A stretch of 64,000 bases of DNA from Corella eumyota (lineage: Eukaryota; Chordata; Ascidiacea; Phlebobranchia; Corellidae). Of the stretch, positions 16,101 through 28,100 are shown in pieces. The stretch covers positions 10,052,501 through 10,116,500 of the forward strand of contig OY720097.1 of assembly GCA_963082875.1 (NCBI GenBank), read 5' to 3'. A program made the translations under genes and the position numbers. The notes under the pieces were generated by a model. The model was given only the letters and a program-made list of their open reading frames with translations, did not search any database and was not told the DNA's origin. The first letter of the stretch is position 1. Every line of letters begins with the position of its first letter.

Positions 16101-19100
16101 GTAAACTCCACTTCTTTTTTATTATCTGTAGACTCTGCAATGTAGGATTTATCATTGCTTACGTTTACGTTTTCATCTAGTTTTTCATCTTCATCAGGGA
16201 TTAAAGATTTCGGTACAAATTCATCATCATTATCATATTCTGAATTGGTTTCTCCATCATCTGTGTAATCAACAAAATCTGTATCTTCATCACTTGAATC
16301 CTCATAAGTATTTTCACTTTCTATTTGACTTTCATTTTCATTGACAGGAATATTATTTTCCAATTCATTTTCACTATTATTCCCATTTTGTGATTTTTCA
16401 ACTGCGATATCACTTTTGTTGTCATGATAATTATCTTCTTCAAATCCAACTTCTTTTTCACAGCTCACTGATTTTAACAAATTGTTAGAAGATTGGGAAG
16501 AAATGGAGTTGGAGTGACTTTGAGTAGTTGAATTACTTTTTTTTTCTAGTTCATTGGTACTTTCATTTTCAGATTCAGATAGAGTCGTTCGATGGAAAAG
16601 TAAAGGATCATTTCTATACCAAATTAAAAAATGATAAATAATTAGTTTTAATGTTTATTACATTCCAACACATTAATTTTTTTTTAAAATTTAAAAAAAA
16701 TAAGCACTGTACTAAAATAAGGATAGAAACTATTTTTAACCTTGGTGACAAGTCTATTTCATCCTTGGGGAAAGTATCTTCAAGCCCCACATGTCCATTT
16801 AAAGAAGGGGGATCATTAGAATAAGATCGATCTCCTGAAGAGTCTAATATTGCAGCACGACTTATCAGATCTGCATATGTTGTTCCCTCCTCCTTATTTG
16901 TATCCAATCCTAATCCATCCAATGCACCACCTTTTTTTGTTTAAATTACATTTTAAACGAGAAAAGCATGCTAGAGACTATAAATTTCAACAATATGCGT
17001 TTAAAACCAAATTAAATTGCTTACCAGAAAGCCAATCTTTAAGCCAGTTTTGTTCATTTTTATCCTCACCCCCTTTATTTAGTTTGTTTGTAGCACTCTC
17101 CACATCTTAAAAAAAAGATTTCACAAGGCGTAAAACAAATAATTCAATGCAAAAATATGAGAGTTGGTACTGGTAAAATAACTCTTCTTTCTAATATTAC
17201 CAAGTAAAAGTAAATTTTTAGCATGTTAAATTACCTTCATAGCTCAAAGGACTATCAGACAAATCATCATCAATACATTTAGGAACTAGTTTGTCAACTG
17301 TTATTGCCACAGCTGCAGTTGTTCCACAATAAACACCACCTAACAATAACAATTTATTTAAAGTATGACTAATTTGAAGAAAAACATTATTTAAATCAAA
17401 AAAAAATAAATGCAAATATATGAAATTAAAAAAAAACTATCTATTACATTTGATATTGACAAATAATGCGATAATTGTACCTGGTGGAATGTAAGTAAGT
17501 GCACCCTTTTCTTGATCTGCTGGCATAGGCGCAACAATATTGATAAAAGAAAGTTGGGGAGGCTGAGTAATTGGGTGATTTGAAGTTGCTTGAAGGTCAA
17601 ACTCAACCTTTTTCTTTAAAACTTGTAAAATATTTTATAAATTATTCTATAAATCACAAACCTTAGCTTTAAATAAGAAAATACAGTAAATGCTGCTACG
17701 CAGACTTTTCTTGGTATAAAAAGTTGTGTGTAAATAAAACCTGGTTTTGTTTGCAAAGAAATATTTCCTCCCGTTCTTTTCTTGGCTCTAAGCTGAGCTA
17801 CATAAGAACTAGCAGAAGAAGAGCCGCGAGAGTTTATATCATTTTTCTTTTTTATAACAGACCTTAATTATAAACAATTTTTTTTAATAAAACAGCAATT
17901 ATAGGGTATCATTAATAGTTAATTTCTAACTTAATATTATCTCATAGCCAACATCCATTTAAAATGTATTATACATACAGGAAAAAAACAAAAGTTTAAT
18001 ATTAAACTACCTGACTCTCATTGACTCAGCAACACTGCGATGCATTAAAGTTCCACTGGTGTGGTGACTGGCAGCACCCAAAGAAGGTGAAACCTCAGAA
18101 TAGGCTGGGTAAGAGCCCCAAGATGCTGCTGTTCGGGGTCTACTTGCACCTCGAGTTGTACCAGCACTTCTAAGTGAAGGATGGGAGCTATCAGTTGCTT
18201 TAATATCATGTAAGTCTCTGGTTTTAAAATGGCGATAGACAGTTTGAACTGAAAATGTAAAAAATAGTTTTTTTTTTAGATAAAACTCATTTTTTGTTAT
18301 AAGGCTAATAAATAACAGAAGGGGCTACTATATAAAAATTTATCCAACCATCAGTAATATGACGAGGAGTAAGCCTGGTAGAACATTGAGAAGGAAGACC
18401 AGTGACTGGGTTGCTTATTGCTGAATAAGATGACGCAGGACGATTGCTACCTACAAGTTAAAAAATATTAGTGTCGATATATTTCATATAAACGAAAATG
18501 GCATAAATAATAAAGCTAGAAAACTTACGTAGGCTTGTTTCGTTTGTTGTCAAGGTTTGATTAAACATATTTTCAGTTGGATTCTGGTAGGAAACAAAAG
18601 TTTAAATAAACCTGATATAGTTCTTGCACACAAATTTTTTTTAAAAGTGCCTTACTTTAGGATTACCTCAATGTTTAAATCTAGTGTATTTGTATTTAAA
18701 CTTTGGTAAGGTACAACCACTTTTTGCTGAATAACATCACCTTCTTGTAGGGCTAGAACTGTTCCTGAGGCCTCTCTTTTGTCATATCCTGGCTCTTTTG
18801 TAAAAGAAACAGGAACCATTGGATATCTCCAACCATGATTTGGAGATGGAAGAGCCTGTTAACAAAATGTAACAGGCTAAAGTTAAAAAAAATGTTTTAA
18901 CGCTTCAGTGTGGTTTATTTGTGATTGGGTAATTTAAATCAAAGAAACTGCAACTCAGTAAAACTTTACTTCATGACAATTTAAATCTTTAAGTTTTTTT
19001 TTATAAAATTTACTAGCAAAAAAATAGTTTTTTAGGATAGGTTGTCCAAAAGTTGTCATCAAGTAGATTCATGTCCCAGTTGAAATAATGTGAAGCTGAT

Positions 19101-22100
19101 TTAAGATTAATTATACATTTTTATTAAAATCAATTTTAAACATGTTGTATTTGTTCAAAATGTAATTTATTTGTGTTAAACATAAATATCTGGGGATAAA
19201 CATTTATAAATCAGTTGACAACGTGTTAATATGTGTTTACCTGTTGGTTAACATCATGCATTTGTTTTCCTGTTCCATCAGCAAGCCCATACACTGAGGA
19301 TACAGTAACTTGATTGATGGAAGGTTGAACAATTTTAACTAATTTTGAGTGAGAAGGAAAGTGGGATACTTGAGGTTCAATTGTAAAGCTAGTTACATAA
19401 AGTTTGTAGTTAGATATTTAGTTTTATAACAAGGGATTTGTGGTAAAAGAAAAACAAAAGTTTGTCCAAAAAGTGCAAAATAAATAATCATTTTAACCTT
19501 CTATTTTTTGCTTTTGTAGGAGCTGACATACTTCTATTAGCATTTGCTTCAAAATATTTTTCTTGATTATTTTTACTGTTTTTTATTTCAGCAGGTTCTT
19601 GGTCCAAAAATTCTTTCAGGGACATGGTTCGATAGGCTTTCATATCACACTAAAAAAACTTATTAACAAGTTATGTGTTGAATTAAAATAATTCTATTAT
19701 TATATTTTGTTTTATATATTTATCCTTAATTTTAAAAGGTTGCTTGGTAAGAGTAACATTTGTAACCTAGCATTAGCCCTTAGTTGTGTTAGGCAGATTC
19801 CAATAATGGTAAACATTTTGCTTGGTAATCAACCTACACGTTAGTTTTGATGTAGTTTACCCACCCTTCCAGTTATCATTAAACCAGTTGGTATAAATGA
19901 CCACAATTAATAATTTGCCAAAAATTTGTTTCTAATTTTTTTAAAAGCCCATGAATTGAACCATATAACCATAAACCTCTATCAGATGATTTGATTTGGT
20001 TATATATCTGTTGGGTGAACAAATATAATAAATCAATAAAAATAAATTGCATTAGTTACAATTGTGTCTTGCAAATTCGTATTGAGTTTTGGTCCTTGAG
20101 ACTGGAGAACTTGAGCTGTTTCCTTAACAACGACTTCAGTTTTTTTCTCAGGAAACTCCAAATAGTGTTGCCTAGTTCCATGTTTATGTTGAACATATTG
20201 TTGCATAAAAGCTTCCTGTTGTGTTGCATGCTGTAAAATACAACATTTTTTAATCCCTCTTTATTTGAAATAATATTTCACTGGTTAGTGTTTATTGTCC
20301 TAAAACTATTTTGTAGCTATAAAAATTTAAAATAAATTTAACAATTATAAAAGTTATATTTTTGCAAAAAATGGTAGTATTATGTGGTTAGATTATTTAA
20401 AAAAATTGAAATTTCCTGGAACCTGTGATATTATTGCAATTTTTTTTATAATACTAATACTATAAAAATACCTTATAAAACACTTAAAAACATTTTTAAA
20501 TTTTACATCAGGATTATTAATTTAAACTATAAGTAAAAGTTAGTAAAACAAGTAAATTTGAGATTGTAATTATCTAAATAAAAACATTTGTGACAAATAA
20601 TTTATGGTCTATGTTTTATTCAGGAGTTTAAACTAACATCTACCATATTTAAACCAAATAACTAAATAAGAAATATCATTTAAAATTAGCAATATATGTA
20701 TGTTATCAGAGCCTTTTTAATAATAAAATTTATTAAAATTTAATAATAATTAGAAAAAAGGTTATTAATTTTTTTTATTTTTATAAAAACCTCATAACAA
20801 AACTGCTTAAACATCAATAAATTTGCAACTCGATTCGGATCGGTTATAACATTTTTTTGATCGTTTGTTTTCTTTATTGAAGGAAAAATTTGTTGCGTTG
20901 GAAGAGTGACATGAAGCTCTGTTTTTAAGGAACTACCTCTTCTCTGCTTGACTTCATTTTTGTGAATTAGTTTAGAGAGAGATGGTGTTGGGGAGATCTT
21001 AGCCCAAGATAATTCATGTTGCACCTTAAGAAAAGTCAGCTTAACTAATCTAACTCAACTTCTTTTTTATAAAGTTTATTTCTCACATTAAAAATAAGTA
21101 TGTAATTAATTAGGTAAGCCCACCCTTTCAATTGCACTTCGTGTTCTAGGTTGTTTAGAACTTGGATTTAAAGAAATACTATTAGTTTCATTGCTACTTT
21201 CGGCATTTTCCATTTCTTTGTTTTGTTTTATTTTTGGAGGCGCTGTCATTGGTCGCTTTAGCTTGCAAGTTCTATTTTGTTGATATTTATCATCAAATTG
21301 TGCCAATGAAAAATCGAAATCATTGATAAAGCTCTGCAAATTTTTTTTAAATTAAAATTTTAACTAAGAGTCATTAAATAAAAACTAACAAAAATACTTT
21401 TTATTCACCTGATTTTTCTTGAATAAACTGTTATCAATACTAGTAAGCTTATATTTAGCACTTGGACTAAGTATGAATTGTGCATTTTTTGCTGTATTTT
21501 TATATTTCATCTTTTCTTTTAATTCATAAAGCTCTTTAAGAAAGCTTTCAATGGTCTAAAAGGAATACAATAATTTTAGATATATTTCAACTAAAGTGAT
21601 GTATGATAGTTTATATACATTCATACTATACTTAAAATAAATAAATCAGTTGCATGGTACACTGGTTAACACAAAGTACTTGCAGGATAATGATTAATCT
21701 TATATTAATATACATTTCATCATAAAGAGTGGGTATATATTTATATATAAAAGTAATAAAGACACATACTACAAATCAGACATAATTTAATATGACCTTT
21801 AGTTGAGTTTCAGCTAAGCTTGTATTTTTTCTATTATGATTTCTTTTGGACTGTATTGAAAATGATCTATTTTTCTTTTCATATATTTCTTCCGTTATTT
21901 TTTGAGCCGATTTAAAATACTAAAAAAGCAATAAAATACATACATATTTAAATTTTTAGATAATATTGGTTTGTTTTAAAAAAAATCTTACCCCATCAGA
22001 TTTAACAAGAACATGTTTGTTGCCTTGAAACCAAAGATATACTTTTTTCAATGCAAGGAGCTGTTGTTCAGCTGTACTAACAGATTTGTCACCCAAACTT

Positions 22101-22945
22101 ATTGCAACCTCAAGTAACATTTTCTCAAGGATGGAATAAAATATTTGATCCTGACTTTTTTGATGTCTTATGTTTTTCTTGCCTGTGTTAAATTTATGTA
22201 AAGTAAAAACTATTAGTTTTTGCTTACATAATCTTGAGAGTTCAATTAATAAGGCTAACTGCATGGGACTTTTAAATTTACAAAAAACACTTCTACTTGA
22301 GTTATATTTAAACAACATATTGACAAACAAAATAAAAATACAAACAATAAAACCATAAAAAAAATTAGCTTGAAAACATTTTCTTACATTAAGATTAAAA
22401 TTTTAATAAACAAACAAGCAATTAAATTCAATTAAACAACCAGAAATAGATTTATTTATTGTGTTATTAAGTTATTTATTTCTTGGTCCAATGACGAAAA
22501 ATCTTAAAGCAACCTTAAATTTCAACAAAAAAACACCTGTTAATGGTAATTAGTAATATTAAACTTTTAAAACCAGAAAAATGATGTCACTATAATATCA
22601 TAATACATAACAGTCTAAAATTTCAAAAAGACAAAAAGTTATATAGTACTGGAAATACTTAAATAAAGACTTTTGAGACCTCAGAATATAAAATTTTGAA
22701 TAATAAGCTAACAATATGTTTTAAACTCAAACATTTTAAACCATAATTTTTATTAAACATTAACCACTTATAGTTATACTTTGTATAATTAATTTAAACA
22801 TTGCAAAAATCAAAATACCTGTAATTGCCCTTACTGCGAGTCCATGTTTAAATCTTTCCAAGGACTTAACCATGCTGTCAAACTCGGCCACTTTCATAAG
22901 TCGACTGTCCTTTAACATATTTGTCTCCTTGTCAGAACCAATCAT
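13118..22945 (-). CDS. large acidic IQ-motif protein, unrecognised
   Basis: Twenty-five exons in transcript order: 22945-22819, 22182-21992, 21919-21797, 21555-21409, 21333-21124, 21024-20791, 20230-20060, 19649-19498, 19388-19241, 18855-18667, 18583-18529, 18450-18349, 18248-18011, 17862-17741, 17621-17481, 17339-17235, 17105-17025, 16930-16741, 16613-14782, 14628-14470, 14367-14240, 14132-14013, 13879-13735, 13445-13312, 13231-13118. All phases join into 1,785 residues with no internal stop. The N-terminal third is helical and basic. One 1,832-base exon encodes an Asp/Glu/Asn/Ser-rich, probably disordered stretch (909-1519). Two calmodulin-binding-type motifs follow, a degenerate one at about 1540-1551 (LQRAYRNHLVR) and a canonical one at about 1636-1649 (IQKCVRGWLIRQQL). 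Near the end is REFWNEVEESELLAYF. No signal peptide, membrane segment or enzyme motif was seen. I do not recognise the family; IQ motifs plus disorder are common in ciliary and centrosomal proteins, but that is only a guess. Single exon limits could be wrong, and the span could hold two genes, though unbroken phase argues against it. Confidence 0.8.
22495..22565 (-). repeat. dispersed AT-rich repeat, partial copy 4
   Basis: On the minus strand it reads TTACTAATTACCATTAACAG, GTGTTT and then AAATTTAAGGTTG. This matches the ATTACTAATTAATAG, GTGTTT and AAATTTAAAGGTTG order near 37890-37935. It lies inside the first intron of the IQ-protein gene. Confidence 0.5.
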
Positions 22946-25160
22946 TTTAATGAATTAAATTTTTTTAATATTATTACAATTTGACATTACGATATAGCTT
23001 TTAATTTTTAAAAAGTTTATTCTTTCGACTAAAAAGCATTAAGGCATATTTAAAAGAGTTAAAATTTATTCAGCTTTTATACTGTTTAGTATGTAAAGTA
23101 ATCTTAAAAACCTAAAACTTTGGCACTCTGGGGCAACCTTTTGTTATACTGCCCCAGTATTATTTATCGTTATTAGTTTTACATGTTGTTGTTCTCGTTT
23201 CTATATAACCAAATAACAATCTTGCCAATCAGTTTTAAGATTAGTAGGAGTCATACCTAAGGTAGCACATTACTCAAGAACTTATTTAGTTAGATGTTCG
23301 CCTAAACTGCTAAATAATATATATATACTGGTTAAACAGAATACACCCTAACCTATTTTAAATACATGCAAACTTTAATATTTTATAAAAACCTAATTAT
23401 AATTAATATAAACATCTATATGACTTCACTCGTTTTCCTTTAAAGGAACATAATCTGATAATCAGATAATATGTATGTGACTGTAGTACAGCTGTAATTG
23501 TCATTGAGATATTTTGGCTTCGATTGTGTGACTATGATGACTAAACCAGCAAAAAGAAGGTGATAATAGGTTGGTTCGCCCGGCGTTGAGTTGTCACCAG
23601 ACTAAATTGAAATAAAACAAATTTCAAAATTAGAAATTGTGGCTGGTCCTGTTTGTCTTTGTATAATTCTCACAACAATCTTAACATGGCGTACATGACA
23701 ACCATAGTTTTTGGAGCATAACGGCAATAACGGTATCCGGGCATTTTACCAAATAAATTTATTCTCAAAAAAGCGAAATTCTAAAAAAATATTCAACTGA
23801 TACTTTGTAAAAAAATTTAAATTCATTTAAAGGTTAAAATGTAAAGTCTGCTTTTTTAGAGTAATGTGTGGTGTATGAATTGATAACTCATGTAACTTGA
23901 TGTAACTAAACTACCATATTAAACCTGTTTTTTGTTTATATTTGGTATTTAAATAAAGCTACATTTTAACTGAAAATATAAAGTCAAAAAAACTTTTCTA
24001 CTACAAAATGAAGTTTGTTAAATATAGGAAAAACTGTTTTATTTTGGAAAAAAGACGCAAATTTTAAGCATAAACTAATCTACGCATGAAAAATTAAAAT
24101 TAACTGTAAAGTAAATAAAAACTAATTTAATTTATCGCCATATTTGTTGTGTCCTCCGAATAACGTTTTTTAAGGGATAGAAGCATTTTTGTATTTATAA
24201 CGTTTTTATTGCAAGGTTGCATCATAGATATTACATTGTAATATCTATGGTTACATCTACCGTGTTTTTTAAAAAAAAAATTAACCTTCACAAATAATAA
24301 AATTAATACGATTATAACAAAACGTTAGATACAAAGGTGCTTGTTTTGCAAAAATTAATAAAGTTGCAAATATTGTATTTATTGATAACAAACTAGTTGC
24401 GTAAAAACAGGCCTGACTTTTCTTAGCGGTAAATAGACCCGAACCCACTTTTTGTTTTGCCAACGAGCTGCAATTGTTAAATTGTAATTCGTAACATAAA
24501 GTTATTTTTGTATTTAGTTTGAAAAAGTTGTTGAAGAAATTGTTAAAAACATGAAATTGTTTTCGATAACTGTATCAGTTTAAAATGTTATATCTCATAC
24601 ATCATACCACTATTAACTACATATTATTTACGTTTAACAAAGTGGCAATATTTCAATTAAGTTTAACGAGCATTTGTTACAAAAAAGTACAAAAAGAAAA
24701 GAATAAATTCAGATATAAAGAGAAATTATTTCTTACAGTGTATAAAATGATTAACAACAAATGAATAAATATTTAAAAAAGAAATATACCATATGTCTTT
24801 TTTTATATAACAAGAAATATTTAAAGGGTTTAAAAAGTAACAAAAATATAAAAAAACGCGATCACTATCTTTTAACAACTTTTTAAAAAATTTTAACAAC
24901 TTTTTAAAAAAGGTCTTTATTATACACTAATAAATTTTTGGAAAGATTTTTGAGAGTGAAGAAACAAATTTAAATATTTGTATGTAATAACTTGTAATGT
25001 ATGTACGCAATTATATAATTAATCTATAACAGAATACATTGCAGATACGAATTTGCCAATACGAATTGTTTCTTTCTGTGGCGCTAAGCTCTCTCATACA
25101 GAGTTTTAAACCGATACTAAAAATATATTATATAGCAGTAAATTTAAAACATCCCTTTGT
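22946..25160. other. intergenic region between IQ-protein gene and netrin
   Basis: No coding exon was found. It should contain the netrin 3' UTR on the right and the IQ-protein promoter on the left. The only discrete structure noted is a short perfect hairpin at 24223-24249. A direct repeat of ACTTTTTAAAAAA lies near 24880-24912. Confidence 0.45.
24223..24249. repeat. perfect 12-bp inverted repeat
   Basis: The arms CATAGATATTAC and GTAATATCTATG are exactly complementary around a 3-base loop ATT. Fifteen bases of the left side (ATCATAGATATTACA) recur exactly at 40463-40477. No function is known to me; it may be chance in AT-rich DNA or a protein-binding site. Confidence 0.5.
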
Positions 25161-28100
25161 TCAGCATTTTCTTTTTCTAGCCTGGCGACCGAGTTTTCGA
25201 AGTTTTCGTCTATATTTTGTTCGCCATGGTAAAACCGATGTGTTTTTATCGATTGAAAATGACCGCCCGGAAAAGTTTCCCAATAAAAGGTACTTTCGCT
25301 TTTCACGAAGGCGAGGGCACATACACGCTAGATAGCGCGCTCGGACTTTAATGTTGACTGTTCTTCGTCCGAACCGCTTTGTTTTTTTGTATATTCGCAT
25401 AACATTAAGTCTCATCTGGGCCCATTTTCCATTGTTTGTGATTAATTCAATTCGAGCTTCTACAACTAAAAAAGTAGTTTTGTTATTTTAACTGTACGCT
25501 AACAGATAAGTTTTAATTAATATTTTGTACAAGTTTCTTTAAGTTAAAATAATTAATAATCTAACTTATATTTTAATATAATTTACCAGAATTAGATATT
25601 ATGATTTGGTATTACATAACTAAAAGTAGCTTACCATAATCCATTGCGCAGAATTTAGCGATATCAACCTTTACTGATGTAGAGGATTTCTTGCAGGTTG
25701 GGGCAGTGCATGTTAAAGCTATAGAATACAAGTACAAGTAGCATTAAATATTTTTTAACTAAAATATGGTTTCTATAGTCTAAAAAGCTTCAAATGTAAC
25801 CTTGACAAACGAGATGCTTAAAAAACTTACGTGAGGTTTGTTCAGGTTTAGTAGGTGGATAAGGAATGCCTGTAAAAGCAAAACCTTGGATTAAAATTTT
25901 TTTTAATAAAAATAATAAGAAAAAACTTTAAAGGTTAAGGAAAACAAGTAAATATGAATTTGTCTTAATTTCTGCTAAACTTGATTCTTTCAACAATGAA
26001 AACTACAATCATTTCGTTTAATTAAATACATTGCGCATTTGTGAAAATTTGTATAAAGATTGTTTGACTAAAATTAAACATATACGCTTCAACATGCAGC
26101 CATGCAATATATAAATAACTAAGGATAAATTATGAACCCCGCCATGCTTATTCACCCATAACGCGCATAAAAATGCATTTAAATTATGTTATTGGAATGC
26201 TGCAGCCATTGTTATGAATCAAGTCTTACAGCGACAAGACAATAAACAAGTAATTAGTTATATATTTATTTTAGTATTTTAATATAATTTAAAACAAGTA
26301 AGACTATTACATTAAAACATTGCTTAAATTATTGCTATAATAGCTCATACACATAACAATAAAATAGCAAGCAGCGCCTATGCTTTGATTGGAATCGGAT
26401 AGTAACAACCAGCGTTATTTTTTTTTCTTATTTAAATAAACCCAAATGTGTTTTTCTCATGTCCAAAAAAATCCCATCGACCTCAAACTGCAAAGACGCT
26501 GCTTGCGTGTTAAAACTCTTATTCTTAGAAAACGTACAAGGTGCTACGTGTGAGCGGGTCTGTTGATAGCCCTTCGCGCAACGGTTGCACTTTTTCCCGG
26601 TGACCCCATCTTTGCACGGACATTGTCCAGTGGCTGGATTGCAAATTTTTCCGGCAGACCCAACGAGATGACACCCGCAAGCTACACAAATATCCAATTA
26701 AATAACTTGCATTCAATGAGTAGAAAAATATTTAGTACGTTATGTTATCGTGTTAATTTAAACGCCACATGCAAGCGCTAGAAGTATATGATATTGTTTA
26801 TAAATGTAAATACATTCTTACTAATCGAAAAAGTGCCCGGTAAGGATAAATACGTGCAGATGTAATATAAATAAAATGTCATGCTGTGGCAATCTAAAAA
26901 ATAAACTTTAAAACCAGTGATAAAGTATTTTTATCTGCCATTTTGTCAGTGAAAACGTGCAAATAAGAAAACGTGCAAGCCTTAAATGCATTCTATTGCA
27001 AAAGTTAAAACAATACAATCGCCATATTGTTAAAAAAAAATCAAAAGAAAAGGGTCTAAATTTAATATTCAAGTAATATAAAATACATAAAACATATAAA
27101 AAAATGATGTTGAAAGAACCAGGATATCGGCAACTAGTTATAGAGATTATAGTTTAGAGTCTTTAAATTTGTCACTTTGTAGAAAGATGTACATGATTAA
27201 ATTTTACAATTTCCGAATCGTTGATGATATAAACCAAAAATTAATATTTTATATAAATTTTTTGGGTGAAATAATTGTCAAATGCGATATTGCAACCATG
27301 CAGTTTTTGTGACTAGTGAACTTAATACTGCGCTTATATTTTTTTGGCAAAAATAAGCTGTGACATGCGTATCCAATAAATAGTTAAATTAAAAGCATTT
27401 AATTAACTGTAAATGTAGCTTACTATATTTTTTTATACCAACTAAACCGACTCGTAAAATAACAAAGAAAATATTATTTTTTTGAATGAAAGGTGGTTAT
27501 GTCTAATGGAATGTTGTACACGTCAACGTTATTGAATAAAATATAAAAGAACGTCTGTTTTTGGTGGTGAAAAACACTAACAACCACCTGACTATTTTAA
27601 ATTGTTTTTAATTCTGGTATTTTTAACTTAAGAGTATAATAGCGCAGAAAAAACCAACATTAGAGGCCCAGACGTATTGCTTATATTTACTTATCACCCC
27701 ACGCAGGAAGCGACTGAGTTTCCGATACCTTATTCTTTGTCGTCAGGTGTGAAAAACATGGCCTTTTGTACATCTTAATACATATTACCCGCTAAGGGCT
27801 AAGATATAGGGTGTCAGATAACAAGGCGTAGGCCTAAACGCTATTCAAAACCTGCCTAACATAAGTGATTTAACCACCGCTAACTATGTAGCACTTTGTA
27901 TCGCGTTGTTTACAAGGGCTGGCCGGCTAATTTCTCAGCTGCTGATTTAAATTACGTTGCTTTTTGTTATGCTCTTTCCCATGGTTTACATATCACTATT
28001 TTAATGTGAATTGTGTTAAAGAAATGTATGATCGAAAGTTGTTACGCAACATAACTGTTTCGGTCGCGTGAATTAATATAATTTTTTATGTAATGAACTA

